A stretch of 64,000 nt of DNA. Origin: Sycobia sp. Sy_11 (lineage: Eukaryota > Arthropoda > Insecta > Hymenoptera > Epichrysomallidae). The translations under genes and the position numbers were made by a program. Positions 36,788 to 48,939 of this stretch are shown piece after piece (within the stretch, counting starts at the first letter, position 1; every line of letters begins with the position of its first letter). The notes under the pieces are model-generated. The model did no database searches. It was not told the origin of the DNA and saw only the letters and a list, made by a program, of their open reading frames with translations. Where the stretch lies: assembly GCA_018907035.1 (NCBI GenBank), contig JACCIC010000228.1, positions 62,001-126,000 of the forward strand, read 5' to 3'.

Positions 36788-38254
36788 GACGGATATAAAC
36801 AAATGACATGCAATGTTGGTTGTCTATGGGGTGAGACTGCAAAAACTGGGATGAGATAAAGGTGAAAATAACTAAAATTTCGATCTAAATTTTGATAAAT
36901 TTTTTTTTTCAATAAAATTTAAAATTCAATAATTTATCGTTTAATTTTAATTTCGATTTTATTTTGAAAACGTGAAAAAAAATTCAATCAAATTTTCATT
37001 AAAATTTTGAAAAACTTAACAATTTATAATAATGCGAAAAATTTCAAACGTACGCAATTATAGAGTAGAAATACGGAATTATAAAATGTACTTACAACGT
37101 ACATCTATAAACATACAAGCTGCATATAAAAATTCATGTAAATAAAAAAATTACTGAGTTGCACGGTTAGTATTTACTATTATTAATATTATTATTGTTA
37201 TTAATTATTATTATTATTATTTTTATATTGTTTATTTATTACCAATACTAGTTAGTATTTATTAATCACGTATTATTAATACATTTAATACAATCAGGCA
37301 GACCATTAATCAGTAAATATCTGAATATAGGGGACACATATAATTAATATAACACAAGTAATATATAATTAATATAATATAATCAATATACAATCAATAT
37401 AATATATAATAGTTAGAGATTAATTAATATATAACTAATATAATACAATTAATATACAATTAGTGTAATATAATTAATATAATTCATTAGCCCTTTTATT
37501 ACAACCTAGCCAGCATATATCTCGCACCGCAAAGGTGTAAATTAGGGGACGGGGTAATCTCGCATCTGCCGTCGCCGAGGGGATAATCCCTAATTCGCGC
37601 CTAATGACTCTGTCGCCGAGGGGATTATCCCTATTTTGAAGTCTAATTATACCGTCGCGACCGGGATTAGCTTAATAGAGATTTTGTCCCGGGATTTATC
37701 TTAATGAACTTATATTTTTATATAAGTTATGATATAAAGAATAATAACAAATTCACAATAATAACTTCAAAAATACTATTTGGTCTGCGAAAATTCCAAT
37801 TATCAAGATCGCACGACACGGAATCTATTAATTTTTAACCAATATGTTAACTATGTTTAATTAAGTAATTGTAGTAAACACTAAATGATCCTGCTATCGC
37901 AAACAAAGCCGACAACTCAACAATTATCAAGTTGAATGTTATATTTTTAGTATTATATTTAATATTAAATCTTTTTTCATTTTATGATCCATTTATTCAT
38001 TTCTAATAAATTTTTTTTTTGTCTTTTATTTATAATTTATAATTCATAAAATTGTTCTATTTATAATCTAATATCTGAGATCTATATATAATTATTCAAA
38101 ATTAATTAAAATAAATAATGACAATATATAATTACTATTAAAACGCACAACTATAATATATACGTATTAATAAAACATATAATTACAATACATAATTACT
38201 ATTAAAATATATAATTATAATACATAACCATATATAATTATTAACTAAAATATA
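36015..38254 (-). repeat. 5' LTR of element B, inner part
   Basis: Reverse complement of the A-family LTR 3' part, including the CTCACGCGCGCGAGAG block (36130) and two minisatellite units (37565-37635). It carries a block (about 37880-38050, with CAAAGCCGACAACTCAAC) that A1/A2 lack but E has, so B and E form a sub-family. A (TA)n tract lies at 36745-36784. Confidence 0.8.
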
Positions 38255-39540
38255 TTCGGAGTGTGAATAAGTCTTTCCTGTTTTTTTTAAGAGATGGCGT
38301 CACCAATACTGTGCGAGTATTCAATGGCTACATATGTCATAATCAAAGCTTATTCATATGTCAACAATTCCATACTAACACATTAGTTAAAATTTTTTCG
38401 CATCATAAATTTTTGATATCGTGAAAATGTCGAAATTTGAGCCGAGTCGACGTCATTTGCGGGAAGTTTCACTTTATTGGTTCAATTTGAAGAAATCTGC
38501 TGCCGAGACGCATCGATTGCTTCAGGAGGCTTATGGAGAAGGTTGTGTCGATGATTCAAGTGTTCGCGGATGGTTTCGACGCTTCAAAAGCGGTGATTTC
38601 GACGTGGAAGACAAGGAGCGTTCCGGGCGGCCGCAAATCTTTGAAGATCGAGAATTGGCGACTTTGCTTGATGAAGATTCTTGTCAAATGCAAGAACAAC
38701 TTGCTGAAGCATTGGGAGTTGACCGAACAACCATTTCCAAGCGTTTGAAAGCCATGGGAATGATCCAAAAGCAAGGAAATTGGGTGCCGTACGAACTGAA
38801 GCTGAGAGACGTCGAACGGCGTTTTTTCACTTGCGAACAGCTGCTTCAGCGACATAAAAGAAAGGGTTTTCTGCATCGTATCGTGACTGGCGATGAAAAG
38901 TGGATACGTTACGATAATCCGAAGCGAAGAAAATCATGGGGACTACCCGGCCATGCATCATCATCGACGGCCAAGCCAAATATTCATGGCGCCAAGCTCA
39001 TGCTCTGTATATGGTGGGACCAGCTAGGTGTGGTTTACTATGAGCTTCTGAAACCGAATGAAAGGATCACAGGCGAGGTCTATCGACGACAATTGATGCG
39101 TTTGAGCCGCGCACTGCGAGAAAAACGGCCACAATACTCCGACAGGCACGACAAAGTTATTTTGCAACATGACAATGCTCGCCCACATGTTGCACCGCCG
39201 GTGAAAACATACTTAGAAACGCTCAAATGGGAAGTCCTACCCCACCCGCCGTATAGTCCAGACGTTGCTCCGTCTGATTACCATCTCTTCAGATCGATGA
39301 CGCATGGCCTGGCTGACCAGCACTTCCATTCCTACGAGGAAGCCAAAAAATGGGTGGATGACTGGATAGAGGCCAAACCGGTCGAATTTTTTCGCAACGG
39401 GATTCGTATGTTGCCAGAAAGATGGGAAAAAGTTGTAGCTAGCGATGGCCAATACTTTCAATAATTCATTTGTAACCATTTTTTCACAATAAAGGCTCAA
39501 AATTTGAAAAAAAACGGGAAAGACTTATTCACATACCTGA
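38255..39540 (+). mobile_element. mariner element, copy 1
   Basis: 1286 bp. Imperfect terminal inverted repeats of about 30 bp (TGTGAATAAGTCTTTCCYG core), TA on both sides. The flanks are continuous B-LTR sequence, so this is an original insertion site. The left repeat differs slightly from copies 2 and 3. Confidence 0.95.
38427..39464 (+). CDS. mariner transposase, copy 1 (intact)
   Basis: 345 codons from the ATG at 38427; the frame extends two codons upstream (GTG AAA) but 345 is the usual length for mauritiana-type mariners. The N-terminal DNA-binding half has two helix-turn-helix regions (about residues 5-110) and the linker WVPYEL (119-124). The D,D34D catalytic triad is complete: Asp156 in VTGDEKW, Asp249 in HDNARPH and Asp284 in YSPDVAPSDYHLF. 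It cuts and pastes the element at TA sites. No stop or frameshift. Residue 50 is Phe here and Leu in the other two copies. AATAAA follows near 39489. Confidence 0.95.
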   Translation: MSKFEPSRRHLREVSLYWFNLKKSAAETHRLLQEAYGEGCVDDSSVRGWFRRFKSGDFDVEDKERSGRPQIFEDRELATLLDEDSCQMQEQLAEALGVDRTTISKRLKAMGMIQKQGNWVPYELKLRDVERRFFTCEQLLQRHKRKGFLHRIVTGDEKWIRYDNPKRRKSWGLPGHASSSTAKPNIHGAKLMLCIWWDQLGVVYYELLKPNERITGEVYRRQLMRLSRALREKRPQYSDRHDKVILQHDNARPHVAPPVKTYLETLKWEVLPHPPYSPDVAPSDYHLFRSMTHGLADQHFHSYEEAKKWVDDWIEAKPVEFFRNGIRMLPERWEKVVASDGQYFQ

Positions 39541-40854
39541 TATAATTATTTTAAATTAATTATTCAAAATCTATATATAATTATTTAAAATTAATCTATC
39601 TAGAATTATTCAAAGTTCATCAAGATAATGAATTATCATTAAAAATCACGAAAAAAATAACTTCGTCTAAAATAAACAGAAAAGGAACTAAAATACCGCT
39701 CAAGCGACGGAAATAAATTCGGAAATTTCCACGAGTATTAATAAAATAATATTAATAAATATAATATTCCACATAAATAAAATAGTATTAATAAATACAA
39801 TATTCCAAAAATGTTAATAAATTTTACGCAATTTTCAAGCTGCATGTAATCGAAAAAAAAAATTTTTATACGAACGAAATGCCGTAGTAAAATGCCGTAA
39901 TAGAAGAGATCTCTTAAGACAATTATTAAACGATTAATATCAAAAGTTTACTAAACGTACTAAAATCACTATGAAATTTAATTCGCGTTAACTGTAAAGT
40001 TTAGCATAGAAGAAAACTACAACGATTTTCAACGGACTTTCGCCAAAACAAATGAAATAAGCTAAATACAAGTTTTATATTAAAATAATGCTCCGCGATT
40101 GAAGCACGTAATTTATTGCGTGGATCCCCTATCTTATCGAGAAAAAAACGGTGCCTATGATCGGCGTTCCGATCTCCTAACGAAAGAAAAGGAATACCAC
40201 TTACCTGGTGAGTCTCGCCGACGGCAAACACCACTTCTCGACGTTTCCTCTCTTTGAAGGTCGCTGCGGCGGCTGTCGGTGATGTGCACCAGGTCGATGA
40301 TTCCCTTTCCCCGCAAGGGTACTAAGGGCGCCTTTTCCCGCGGGGGTACTCGAGACCTTTGACGGCAAATCCACCGCTGTCACCAAAAATCTTCTCCTCT
40401 GTGACGTCCCGCCGGAAGTAGCCATCGTTGCGTGGCGATGGTGCAGGCAGAGGGCACGGCGGGCTGGCTGACTACCTCGACGGTGACGATCTTCGGAGGA
40501 TGCTCGGGTAGCACTGTTACCACTCACTTCTGCATTAGACGGGAAAGTGAGATCCCTATTCGTGAATCATTGATGCACGACACAGCACTGATTCTACGCA
40601 CTCTGTAATAAAACAATGAACGATGGTTGGCCCATGAACCAGGAAACACAAGTAAATTCAGAGTCAAAAACAATGGATCACAAAAGGCACGGGTTCATGA
40701 AATCAAATTCTAACACGATATCAATTTTTAATCTAAATACATTAATAAAACCACTACTAGCAACTACAAGCTAATAGAACAATAAATTATCATTGACGCG
40801 ATTTCAATTACACGATACCTCTCACAATACAAAAGGCACGTAATACATAGACAC
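39541..40854 (-). repeat. 5' LTR of element B, outer part
   Basis: Continues the B LTR on the far side of mariner 1. Contains the GC-rich leader stretch (40205-40540) with the splice-donor motif at 40204/40205. It diverges from A1 beyond about 40780 and stops where a C-type LTR starts. Confidence 0.75.
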
Positions 40855-41866
40855 TGTAACATCCAGCCCTCTTCAATATCTTTATTAAAACACGCGTAAT
40901 CGATGTATTCAAAATCTTTATCATGATGTTTGTAACCAATATATTCTTGCATGTACAAGTTAGGATTATATGAAGTATACTAAAACATTACGCACTATCG
41001 ACACGAAATCATTCATGGTAATGCACCTACAGACAAACTACTTACCGATCCGACAATCGACATAGGATAATGCACCTACCGACAAACTACTTAACGATCT
41101 GACGACTCATGGTAATACACCTACAGACAATTGACATAGGATAATGCACCAGCAACATACTAACTAACCGACGGTCTACACACGCTAAACACCGATAGAC
41201 ATAATACTTTACCGACAACCTACGAGTGGAAACATACCAATGAATGATTTACCTCACCGACACTCTACGCACGGTAACCGACCTACTGTACGCCAATTAC
41301 CACAAGACGACAACCTACCTATAGATGAATAAAATATTCTTGACTTACCTTCTAGATGTACGAATCTCTATCAACAATTGTCTAAAAATTATATAAACAC
41401 GAAAGAACATCTGTAAAAACAATACAGAAATGCGCACTAAATAAATTGTAAGAGGACGAAGCTCCTCAAAGCGCCCTGACACAAATAACCTACGAGAAGG
41501 GAAGATTATTCATAGGTGAATGTATTTGCAGTAAGAAAGGTACGCAGTAAAACTTCCTCCGTCAACGTTCATACACATAAATAAATAATTATCGTATCGT
41601 CGCTAACTTTTACGTCCAAAGACGCCTCGAAAAATTGTTAGAATTAAGCGAAACTTCGCATATAGATAAACCATAGCTTTCGCAACAATTATGTTTAATG
41701 AACTTTATTTTTAGTAGTGAATTATAAGCCGTAGAACCGAATTTAGAATATAACTTTTATGTTCACGAACGACTTCATAAAATTATAAATCCAAGCTACA
41801 TTGCGAGTATTACTATATATACGTTCGAGATAGGAAGATCTCCGCTAGCGCAGCCAGACGCTGACA
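40855..41866 (+). repeat. Element C LTR fragment, first duplicate
   Basis: TGTAACATCC start and about 1 kb matching 31804-32755, ending abruptly after CCAGACGCTGAC, before the TATA/R region. A promoterless LTR piece at the centre of the B/E inverted pair. Confidence 0.8.
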
Positions 41867-42067
41867 CTGCGGGCGCGCAAGAATATTTCTTATTACTATA
41901 ATAATTTTATGTACGTAATATTCTTTAATAAGACGTTGTGCCAGATATTATAAATTTCTAATTCTACAAATATTATAAGATGCCTAAATTTCTTCCTCAC
42001 ATAAATTGGAAATAATAACATTAGAATAGTTGTTATTTATTATAACATAAATGAATAATTAAGTCAA
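41867..42067. other. Unassigned AT-rich spacer (duplicated at 46465-46665)
   Basis: About 200 bases between the C-LTR fragment and the E LTR. I see no coding potential or match elsewhere in the window apart from its tandem copy. Confidence 0.5.
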
Positions 42068-42851
42068 ATACGCCAACGAGCGGCGCGAGGGCGGTTGGCG
42101 AAGCGATGAGGGCGAACCGAGGTGATGAGCTGGATACTAAATGAACGGAAGGTAGACTCGTCTCAGCTTCGGTTGCGACGGGTGATCTTTGGTTCGGTGC
42201 AGTGTGTGTGGTTTTGCAGTGTTGTGATTTTGTGTGTGTTAATATTTTATTAATACTCGTGGGAATTTCCGAATTTATTTCCGTCGCTTGAGCGGTATTT
42301 TAGTTTCTTTTCTGTTTATTTTAGACGAAGTTATTTTTTTCGTGATTTTTAATGATAATTCATTATCTTGATGAACTTTGAAGAATTCTAGATAGATTAA
42401 TTTTAAATAATTATATATAGATTTTGAATAATTAATTTAAAATAATTATATATTTTAGTTAATAATTATATATGGTTATGTATTATAATTATATATTTTA
42501 ATATAATTATATGTTTTATTAATACGTATATATTATAGTTGTGCGTTTTAATAGTAATTATATATTGTCATTATTTATTTTAATATATAATTGAGTTATT
42601 TTTTTCGTGATTTTTATTATCATGATCTTGATGAATTTTGAATAATTATAGATAGAATAACTTTAAATAATTATATATAGATTTTAAATAATTAATTTAA
42701 AATAATTATATATTTTAGTTAATAATTATATTTAGTTACGTATTATAATTATATATTTTAATAGTAATTATGTATTGTAATTATATGTTTTAATAATACT
42801 TATATATTATAATTATATGTTTTAATAGTAATTATATATTATAATTATATA
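42068..42851 (+). repeat. Element E LTR fragment, first duplicate
   Basis: Starts at the equivalent of A1 about 206 (GAGCGGCGCGAGG), then jumps near 42245 to the equivalent of A1 about 1500. The GC-rich stretch with the splice donor is therefore deleted. A block of about 200 bases is duplicated within 42400-42840. Confidence 0.75.
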
Positions 42852-44138
42852 TTAGGAGTGTGAATAAGTCTTTCCCGTTTTTTGTAAGAAATGGCGCCAC
42901 CAATACTGTGCGAGTATTCAGTGGTTACATATGTCATAATCAAAGCTTATTCATATGTCAACAATTCCATACTAACACATTAGTTAAAATTTTTTCGCAT
43001 CATAAATTTTTGATATCGTGAAAATGTCGAAATTTGAGCCGAGTCGACGTCATTTGCGGGAAGTTTCACTTTATTGGTTCAATTTGAAGAAATCTGCTGC
43101 CGAGACGCATCGATTGCTTCAGGAGGCTTATGGAGAAGGTTGTGTCGATGATTCAAGTGTTCGCGGATGGCTTCGACGCTTCAAAAGCGGTGATTTCGAC
43201 GTGGAAGACAAGGAGCGTTCCGGGCGGCCGCAAATCTTTGAAGATCGAGAATTGGCGACTTTGCTTGATGAAGATTCTTGTCAAATGCAAGAACAACTTG
43301 CTGAAGCATTGGGAGTTGACCGAACAACCATTTCCAAGCGTTTGAAAGCCATGGGAATGATCCAAAAGCAAGGAAATTGGGTGCCGTACGAACTGAAGCT
43401 GAGAGACGTCGAACGGCGTTTTTTCACTTGCGAACAGCTGCTTCAGCGACATAAAAGAAAGGGTTTTCTGCATCGTATCGTGACTGGCGATGAAAAGTGG
43501 ATACGTTACGATAATCCGAAGCGAAGAAAATCATGGGGACTACCCGGCCATGCATCATCATCGACGGCCAAGCCAAATATTCATGGCGCCAAGCTCATGC
43601 TCTGTATATGGTGGGACCAGCTAGGTGTGGTTTACTATGAGCTTCTGAAACCGAATGAAAGGATCACAGGCGAGGTCTATCGACGACAATTGATGCGTTT
43701 GAGCCGCGCACTGCGAGAAAAACGGCCACAATACTCCGACAGGCACGACAAAGTTATTTTGCAACATGACAATGCTCGCCCACATGTTGCACCGCCGGTG
43801 AAAACATACTTAGAAACGCTCAAATGGGAAGTCCTACCCCACCCGCCGTATAGTCCAGACGTTGCTCCGTCTGATTACCATCTCTTCAGATCGATGACGC
43901 ATGGCCTGGCTGACCAGCACTTCCATTCCTACGAGGAAGCCAAAAAATGGGTGGATGACTGGATAGAGGCCAAACCGGTCGAATTTTTTCGCAACGGGAT
44001 TCGTATGTTGCCAGAAAGATGGGAAAAAGTTGTAGCTAGCGATGGCCAATACTTTCAATAATTCATTTGTAACCATTTTTTCACAATAAAGGCTCAAAAT
44101 TTGAAAAAAAAACGGGAAAGACTTATTCACATACCTGA
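42852..44138 (+). mobile_element. mariner element, copy 2 (recombinant flanks)
   Basis: 1287 bp. The left flank is E-LTR sequence as in copy 3, the right flank is B-LTR sequence as in copy 1. Its inside follows copy 3 (left repeat, Leu50, nine A residues in the tail run), so a crossover would lie near the right end. Confidence 0.95.
43024..44061 (+). CDS. mariner transposase, copy 2 (intact)
   Basis: 345 codons, differing from copy 1 only at residue 50 (Leu for Phe in GWxRRF) and identical to copy 3. Full D,D34D triad (Asp156, Asp249, Asp284) and both helix-turn-helix regions. Phe or a large aromatic is common at the residue-50 position in related transposases, so Leu may affect DNA binding; that effect is inferred. 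Confidence 0.95.
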   Translation: MSKFEPSRRHLREVSLYWFNLKKSAAETHRLLQEAYGEGCVDDSSVRGWLRRFKSGDFDVEDKERSGRPQIFEDRELATLLDEDSCQMQEQLAEALGVDRTTISKRLKAMGMIQKQGNWVPYELKLRDVERRFFTCEQLLQRHKRKGFLHRIVTGDEKWIRYDNPKRRKSWGLPGHASSSTAKPNIHGAKLMLCIWWDQLGVVYYELLKPNERITGEVYRRQLMRLSRALREKRPQYSDRHDKVILQHDNARPHVAPPVKTYLETLKWEVLPHPPYSPDVAPSDYHLFRSMTHGLADQHFHSYEEAKKWVDDWIEAKPVEFFRNGIRMLPERWEKVVASDGQYFQ

Positions 44139-45452
44139 TATAATTATTTTAAATTAATTATTCAAAATCTATATATAATTATTTAAAATTAATCTATCTA
44201 GAATTATTCAAAGTTCATCAAGATAATGAATTATCATTAAAAATCACGAAAAAAATAACTTCGTCTAAAATAAACAGAAAAGGAACTAAAATACCGCTCA
44301 AGCGACGGAAATAAATTCGGAAATTTCCACGAGTATTAATAAAATAATATTAATAAATATAATATTCCACATAAATAAAATAGTATTAATAAATACAATA
44401 TTCCAAAAATGTTAATAAATTTTACGCAATTTTCAAGCTGCATGTAATCGAAAAAAAAAATTTTTATACGAACGAAATGCCGTAGTAAAATGCCGTAATA
44501 GAAGAGATCTCTTAAGACAATTATTAAACGATTAATATCAAAAGTTTACTAAACGTACTAAAATCACTATGAAATTTAATTCGCGTTAACTGTAAAGTTT
44601 AGCATAGAAGAAAACTACAACGATTTTCAACGGACTTTCGCCAAAACAAATGAAATAAGCTAAATACAAGTTTTATATTAAAATAATGCTCCGCGATTGA
44701 AGCACGTAATTTATTGCGTGGATCCCCTATCTTATCGAGAAAAAAACGGTGCCTATGATCGGCGTTCCGATCTCCTAACGAAAGAAAAGGAATACCACTT
44801 ACCTGGTGAGTCTCGCCGACGGCAAACACCACTTCTCGACGTTTCCTCTCTTTGAAGGTCGCTGCGGCGGCTGTCGGTGATGTGCACCAGGTCGATGATT
44901 CCCTTTCCCCGCAAGGGTACTAAGGGCGCCTTTTCCCGCGGGGGTACTCGAGACCTTTGACGGCAAATCCACCGCTGTCACCAAAAATCTTCTCCTCTGT
45001 GACGTCCCGCCGGAAGTAGCCATCGTTGCGTGGCGATGGTGCAGGCAGAGGGCACGGCGGGCTGGCTGACTACCTCGACGGTGACGATCTTCGGAGGATG
45101 CTCGGGTAGCACTGTTACCACTCACTTCTGCATTAGACGGGAAAGTGAGATCCCTATTCGTGAATCATTGATGCACGACACAGCACTGATTCTACGCACT
45201 CTGTAATAAAACAATGAACGATGGTTGGCCCATGAACCAGGAAACACAAGTAAATTCAGAGTCAAAAACAATGGATCACAAAAGGCACGGGTTCATGAAA
45301 TCAAATTCTAACACGATATCAATTTTTAATCTAAATACATTAATAAAACCACTACTAGCAACTACAAGCTAATAGAACAATAAATTATCATTGACGCGAT
45401 TTCAATTACACGATACCTCTCACAATACAAAAGGCACGTAATACATAGACAC
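44139..45452 (-). repeat. Second copy of the B LTR outer part
   Basis: Tandem duplicate of 39541-40854, including the splice-donor motif near 44802. Confidence 0.85.
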
Positions 45453-46464
45453 TGTAACATCCAGCCCTCTTCAATATCTTTATTAAAACACGCGTAATCG
45501 ATGTATTCAAAATCTTTATCATGATGTTTGTAACCAATATATTCTTGCATGTACAAGTTAGGATTATATGAAGTATACTAAAACATTACGCACTATCGAC
45601 ACGAAATCATTCATGGTAATGCACCTACAGACAAACTACTTACCGATCCGACAATCGACATAGGATAATGCACCTACCGACAAACTACTTAACGATCTGA
45701 CGACTCATGGTAATACACCTACAGACAATCGACATAGGATAATGCACCAGCAACATACTAACTAACCGACGGTCTACACACGCTAAACACCGATAGACAT
45801 AATACTTTACCGACAACCTACGAGTGGAAACATACCAATGAATGATTTACCTCACCGACACTCTACGCACGGTAACCGACCTACTGTACGCCAATTACCA
45901 CAAGACGACAACCTACCTATAGATGAATAAAATATTCTTGACTTACCTTCTAGATGTACGAATCTCTATCAACAATTGTCTAAAAATTATATAAACACGA
46001 AAGAACATCTGTAAAAACAATACAGAAATGCGCACTAAATAAATTGTAAGAGGACGAAGCTCCTCAAAGCGCCCTGACACAAATAACCTACGAGAAGGGA
46101 AGATTATTCATAGGTGAATGTATTTGCAGTAAGAAAGGTACGCAGTAAAACTTCCTCCGTCAACGTTCATACACATAAATAAATAATTATCGTATCGTCG
46201 CTAACTTTTACGTCCAAAGACGCCTCGAAAAATTGTTAGAATTAAGCGAAACTTCGCATATAGATAAACCATAGCTTTCGCAACAATTATGTTTAATGAA
46301 CTTTATTTTTAGTAGTGAATTATAAGCCGTAGAACCGAATTTAGAATATAACTTTTATGTTCACGAACGACTTCATAAAATTATAAATCCAAGCTACATT
46401 GCGAGTATTACTATATATACGTTCGAGATAGGAAGATCTCCGCTAGCGCAGCCAGACGCTGACA
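45453..46464 (+). repeat. Element C LTR fragment, second duplicate
   Basis: Tandem duplicate of 40855-41866, one substitution noticed (near 45727). Confidence 0.8.
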
Positions 46465-47463
46465 CTGCGGGCGCGCAAGAATATTTCTTATTACTATAAT
46501 AATTTTATGTACGTAATATTCTTTAATAAGACGTTGTGCCAGATATTATAAATTTCTAATTCTACAAATATTATAAGATGCCTAAATTTCTTCCTCACAT
46601 AAATTGGAAATAATAACATTAGAATAGTTGTTATTTATTATAACATAAATGAATAATTAAGTCAAATACGCCAACGAGCGGCGCGAGGGCGGTTGGCGAA
46701 GCGATGAGGGCGAACCGAGGTGATGAGCTGGATACTAAATGAACGGAAGGTAGACTCGTCTCAGCTTCGGTTGCGACGGGTGATCTTTGGTTCGGTGCAG
46801 TGTGTGTGGTTTTGCAGTGTTGTGATTTTGTGTGTGTTAATATTTTATTAATACTCGTGGGAATTTCCGAATTTATTTCCGTCGCTTGAGCGGTATTTTA
46901 GTTTCTTTTCTGTTTATTTTAGACGAAGTTATTTTTTTCGTGATTTTTAATGATAATTCATTATCTTGATGAACTTTGAAGAATTCTAGATAGATTAATT
47001 TTAAATAATTATATATAGATTTTGAATAATTAATTTAAAATAATTATATATTTTAGTTAATAATTATATATGGTTATGTATTATAATTATATATTTTAAT
47101 AGTAATTATGTATTGTAATTATATGTTTTATTAATACGTATATATTATAGTTGTGCGTTTTAATAGTAATTATATATTGTCATTATTTATTTTAATATAT
47201 AATTGAGTTATTTTTTTCGTGATTTTTATTATCATGATCTTGATGAATTTTGAATAATTATAGATAGAATAACTTTAAATAATTATATATAGATTTTAAA
47301 TAATTAATTTAAAATAATTATATATTTTAGTTAATAATTATATTTAGTTACGTATTATAATTATATATTTTAATAGTAATTATGTATTGTAATTATATGT
47401 TTTAATAATACTTATATATTATAATTATATGTTTTAATAGTAATTATATATTATAATTATATA
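46465..47463 (+). repeat. Second copy of unassigned spacer plus E LTR fragment
   Basis: Duplicate of 41867-42851, with 14 extra bases near 47110. The E LTR continues on the other side of mariner 3 at 48751. Confidence 0.75.
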
Positions 47464-48750
47464 TTAGGAGTGTGAATAAGTCTTTCCCGTTTTTTGTAAG
47501 AAATGGCGCCACCAATACTGTGCGAGTATTCAGTGGTTACATATGTCATAATCAAAGCTTATTCATATGTCAACAATTCCATACTAACACATTAGTTAAA
47601 ATTTTTTCGCATCATAAATTTTTGATATCGTGAAAATGTCGAAATTTGAGCCGAGTCGACGTCATTTGCGGGAAGTTTCACTTTATTGGTTCAATTTGAA
47701 GAAATCTGCTGCCGAGACGCATCGATTGCTTCAGGAGGCTTATGGAGAAGGTTGTGTCGATGATTCAAGTGTTCGCGGATGGCTTCGACGCTTCAAAAGC
47801 GGTGATTTCGACGTGGAAGACAAGGAGCGTTCCGGGCGGCCGCAAATCTTTGAAGATCGAGAATTGGCGACTTTGCTTGATGAAGATTCTTGTCAAATGC
47901 AAGAACAACTTGCTGAAGCATTGGGAGTTGACCGAACAACCATTTCCAAGCGTTTGAAAGCCATGGGAATGATCCAAAAGCAAGGAAATTGGGTGCCGTA
48001 CGAACTGAAGCTGAGAGACGTCGAACGGCGTTTTTTCACTTGCGAACAGCTGCTTCAGCGACATAAAAGAAAGGGTTTTCTGCATCGTATCGTGACTGGC
48101 GATGAAAAGTGGATACGTTACGATAATCCGAAGCGAAGAAAATCATGGGGACTACCCGGCCATGCATCATCATCGACGGCCAAGCCAAATATTCATGGCG
48201 CCAAGCTCATGCTCTGTATATGGTGGGACCAGCTAGGTGTGGTTTACTATGAGCTTCTGAAACCGAATGAAAGGATCACAGGCGAGGTCTATCGACGACA
48301 ATTGATGCGTTTGAGCCGCGCACTGCGAGAAAAACGGCCACAATACTCCGACAGGCACGACAAAGTTATTTTGCAACATGACAATGCTCGCCCACATGTT
48401 GCACCGCCGGTGAAAACATACTTAGAAACGCTCAAATGGGAAGTCCTACCCCACCCGCCGTATAGTCCAGACGTTGCTCCGTCTGATTACCATCTCTTCA
48501 GATCGATGACGCATGGCCTGGCTGACCAGCACTTCCATTCCTACGAGGAAGCCAAAAAATGGGTGGATGACTGGATAGAGGCCAAACCGGTCGAATTTTT
48601 TCGCAACGGGATTCGTATGTTGCCAGAAAGATGGGAAAAAGTTGTAGCTAGCGATGGCCAATACTTTCAATAATTCATTTGTAACCATTTTTTCACAATA
48701 AAGGCTCAAAATTTGAAAAAAAAACGGGAAAGACTTATTCACATACCTGA
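47464..48750 (+). mobile_element. mariner element, copy 3
   Basis: 1287 bp with TA on both sides. Its flanks are continuous E-LTR sequence (equivalent of A1 about 1850), so this is the second original insertion. Confidence 0.95.
47636..48673 (+). CDS. mariner transposase, copy 3 (intact)
   Basis: 345 codons, same protein as copy 2. No lesion. With the two other copies it gives three potentially active transposase genes within 10.5 kb; terminal repeats are also present, so mobilisation of all three is possible if the gene is expressed. Confidence 0.95.
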   Translation: MSKFEPSRRHLREVSLYWFNLKKSAAETHRLLQEAYGEGCVDDSSVRGWLRRFKSGDFDVEDKERSGRPQIFEDRELATLLDEDSCQMQEQLAEALGVDRTTISKRLKAMGMIQKQGNWVPYELKLRDVERRFFTCEQLLQRHKRKGFLHRIVTGDEKWIRYDNPKRRKSWGLPGHASSSTAKPNIHGAKLMLCIWWDQLGVVYYELLKPNERITGEVYRRQLMRLSRALREKRPQYSDRHDKVILQHDNARPHVAPPVKTYLETLKWEVLPHPPYSPDVAPSDYHLFRSMTHGLADQHFHSYEEAKKWVDDWIEAKPVEFFRNGIRMLPERWEKVVASDGQYFQ

Positions 48751-48831
48751 TATTTTAATTAATTTTAAATAATTATCTATAGATCTCAAATATTAGATTA
48801 TAAATAGAAAAATTTTATGAATTATAAATTA
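48751..48831 (+). repeat. Element E LTR piece between mariner 3 and element D
   Basis: Equivalent of A1 about 1852-1930 (AGATCTCAAATATTAGATTATAAATAG). The last four bases ATTA are the target duplication of element D. Confidence 0.75.
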
Positions 48832-48854
48832 TGTTGCGTCCAGCGATTACGCCG

Positions 48855-48885
<31 letters not shown>

Positions 48886-48908
48886 GGATATATGTATGTA
48901 TATATAGT

Positions 48909-48939
<31 letters not shown>

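Larger units (their letters stand above)
38255..48750. repeat. Tandem duplication: mariner - spacer - mariner - spacer - mariner
   Basis: The units start at 38255, 42852 and 47464, i.e. steps of 4597 and 4612 bases. The 15-base difference is explained by one extra A in the mariner tail and a 14-base indel near 42510/47110. I noticed only one other spacer substitution (ATTGAC/ATCGAC near 41150/45727), so the duplication is very recent, or an assembly duplication. Confidence 0.9.

Noticed and set aside
38556..38876. 106-codon frame antisense to the mariner transposase (and its copies)
   Set aside because: Mirror of a real, conserved coding frame; no independent support.
10685..40854. A2 and B as one minus-strand element split by element C
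   Set aside because: B shares an LTR block with E that A2 lacks, A2 has a 19-base deletion and six minisatellite units, and about 1.1 kb of pol is missing between them; two separate elements fit better.
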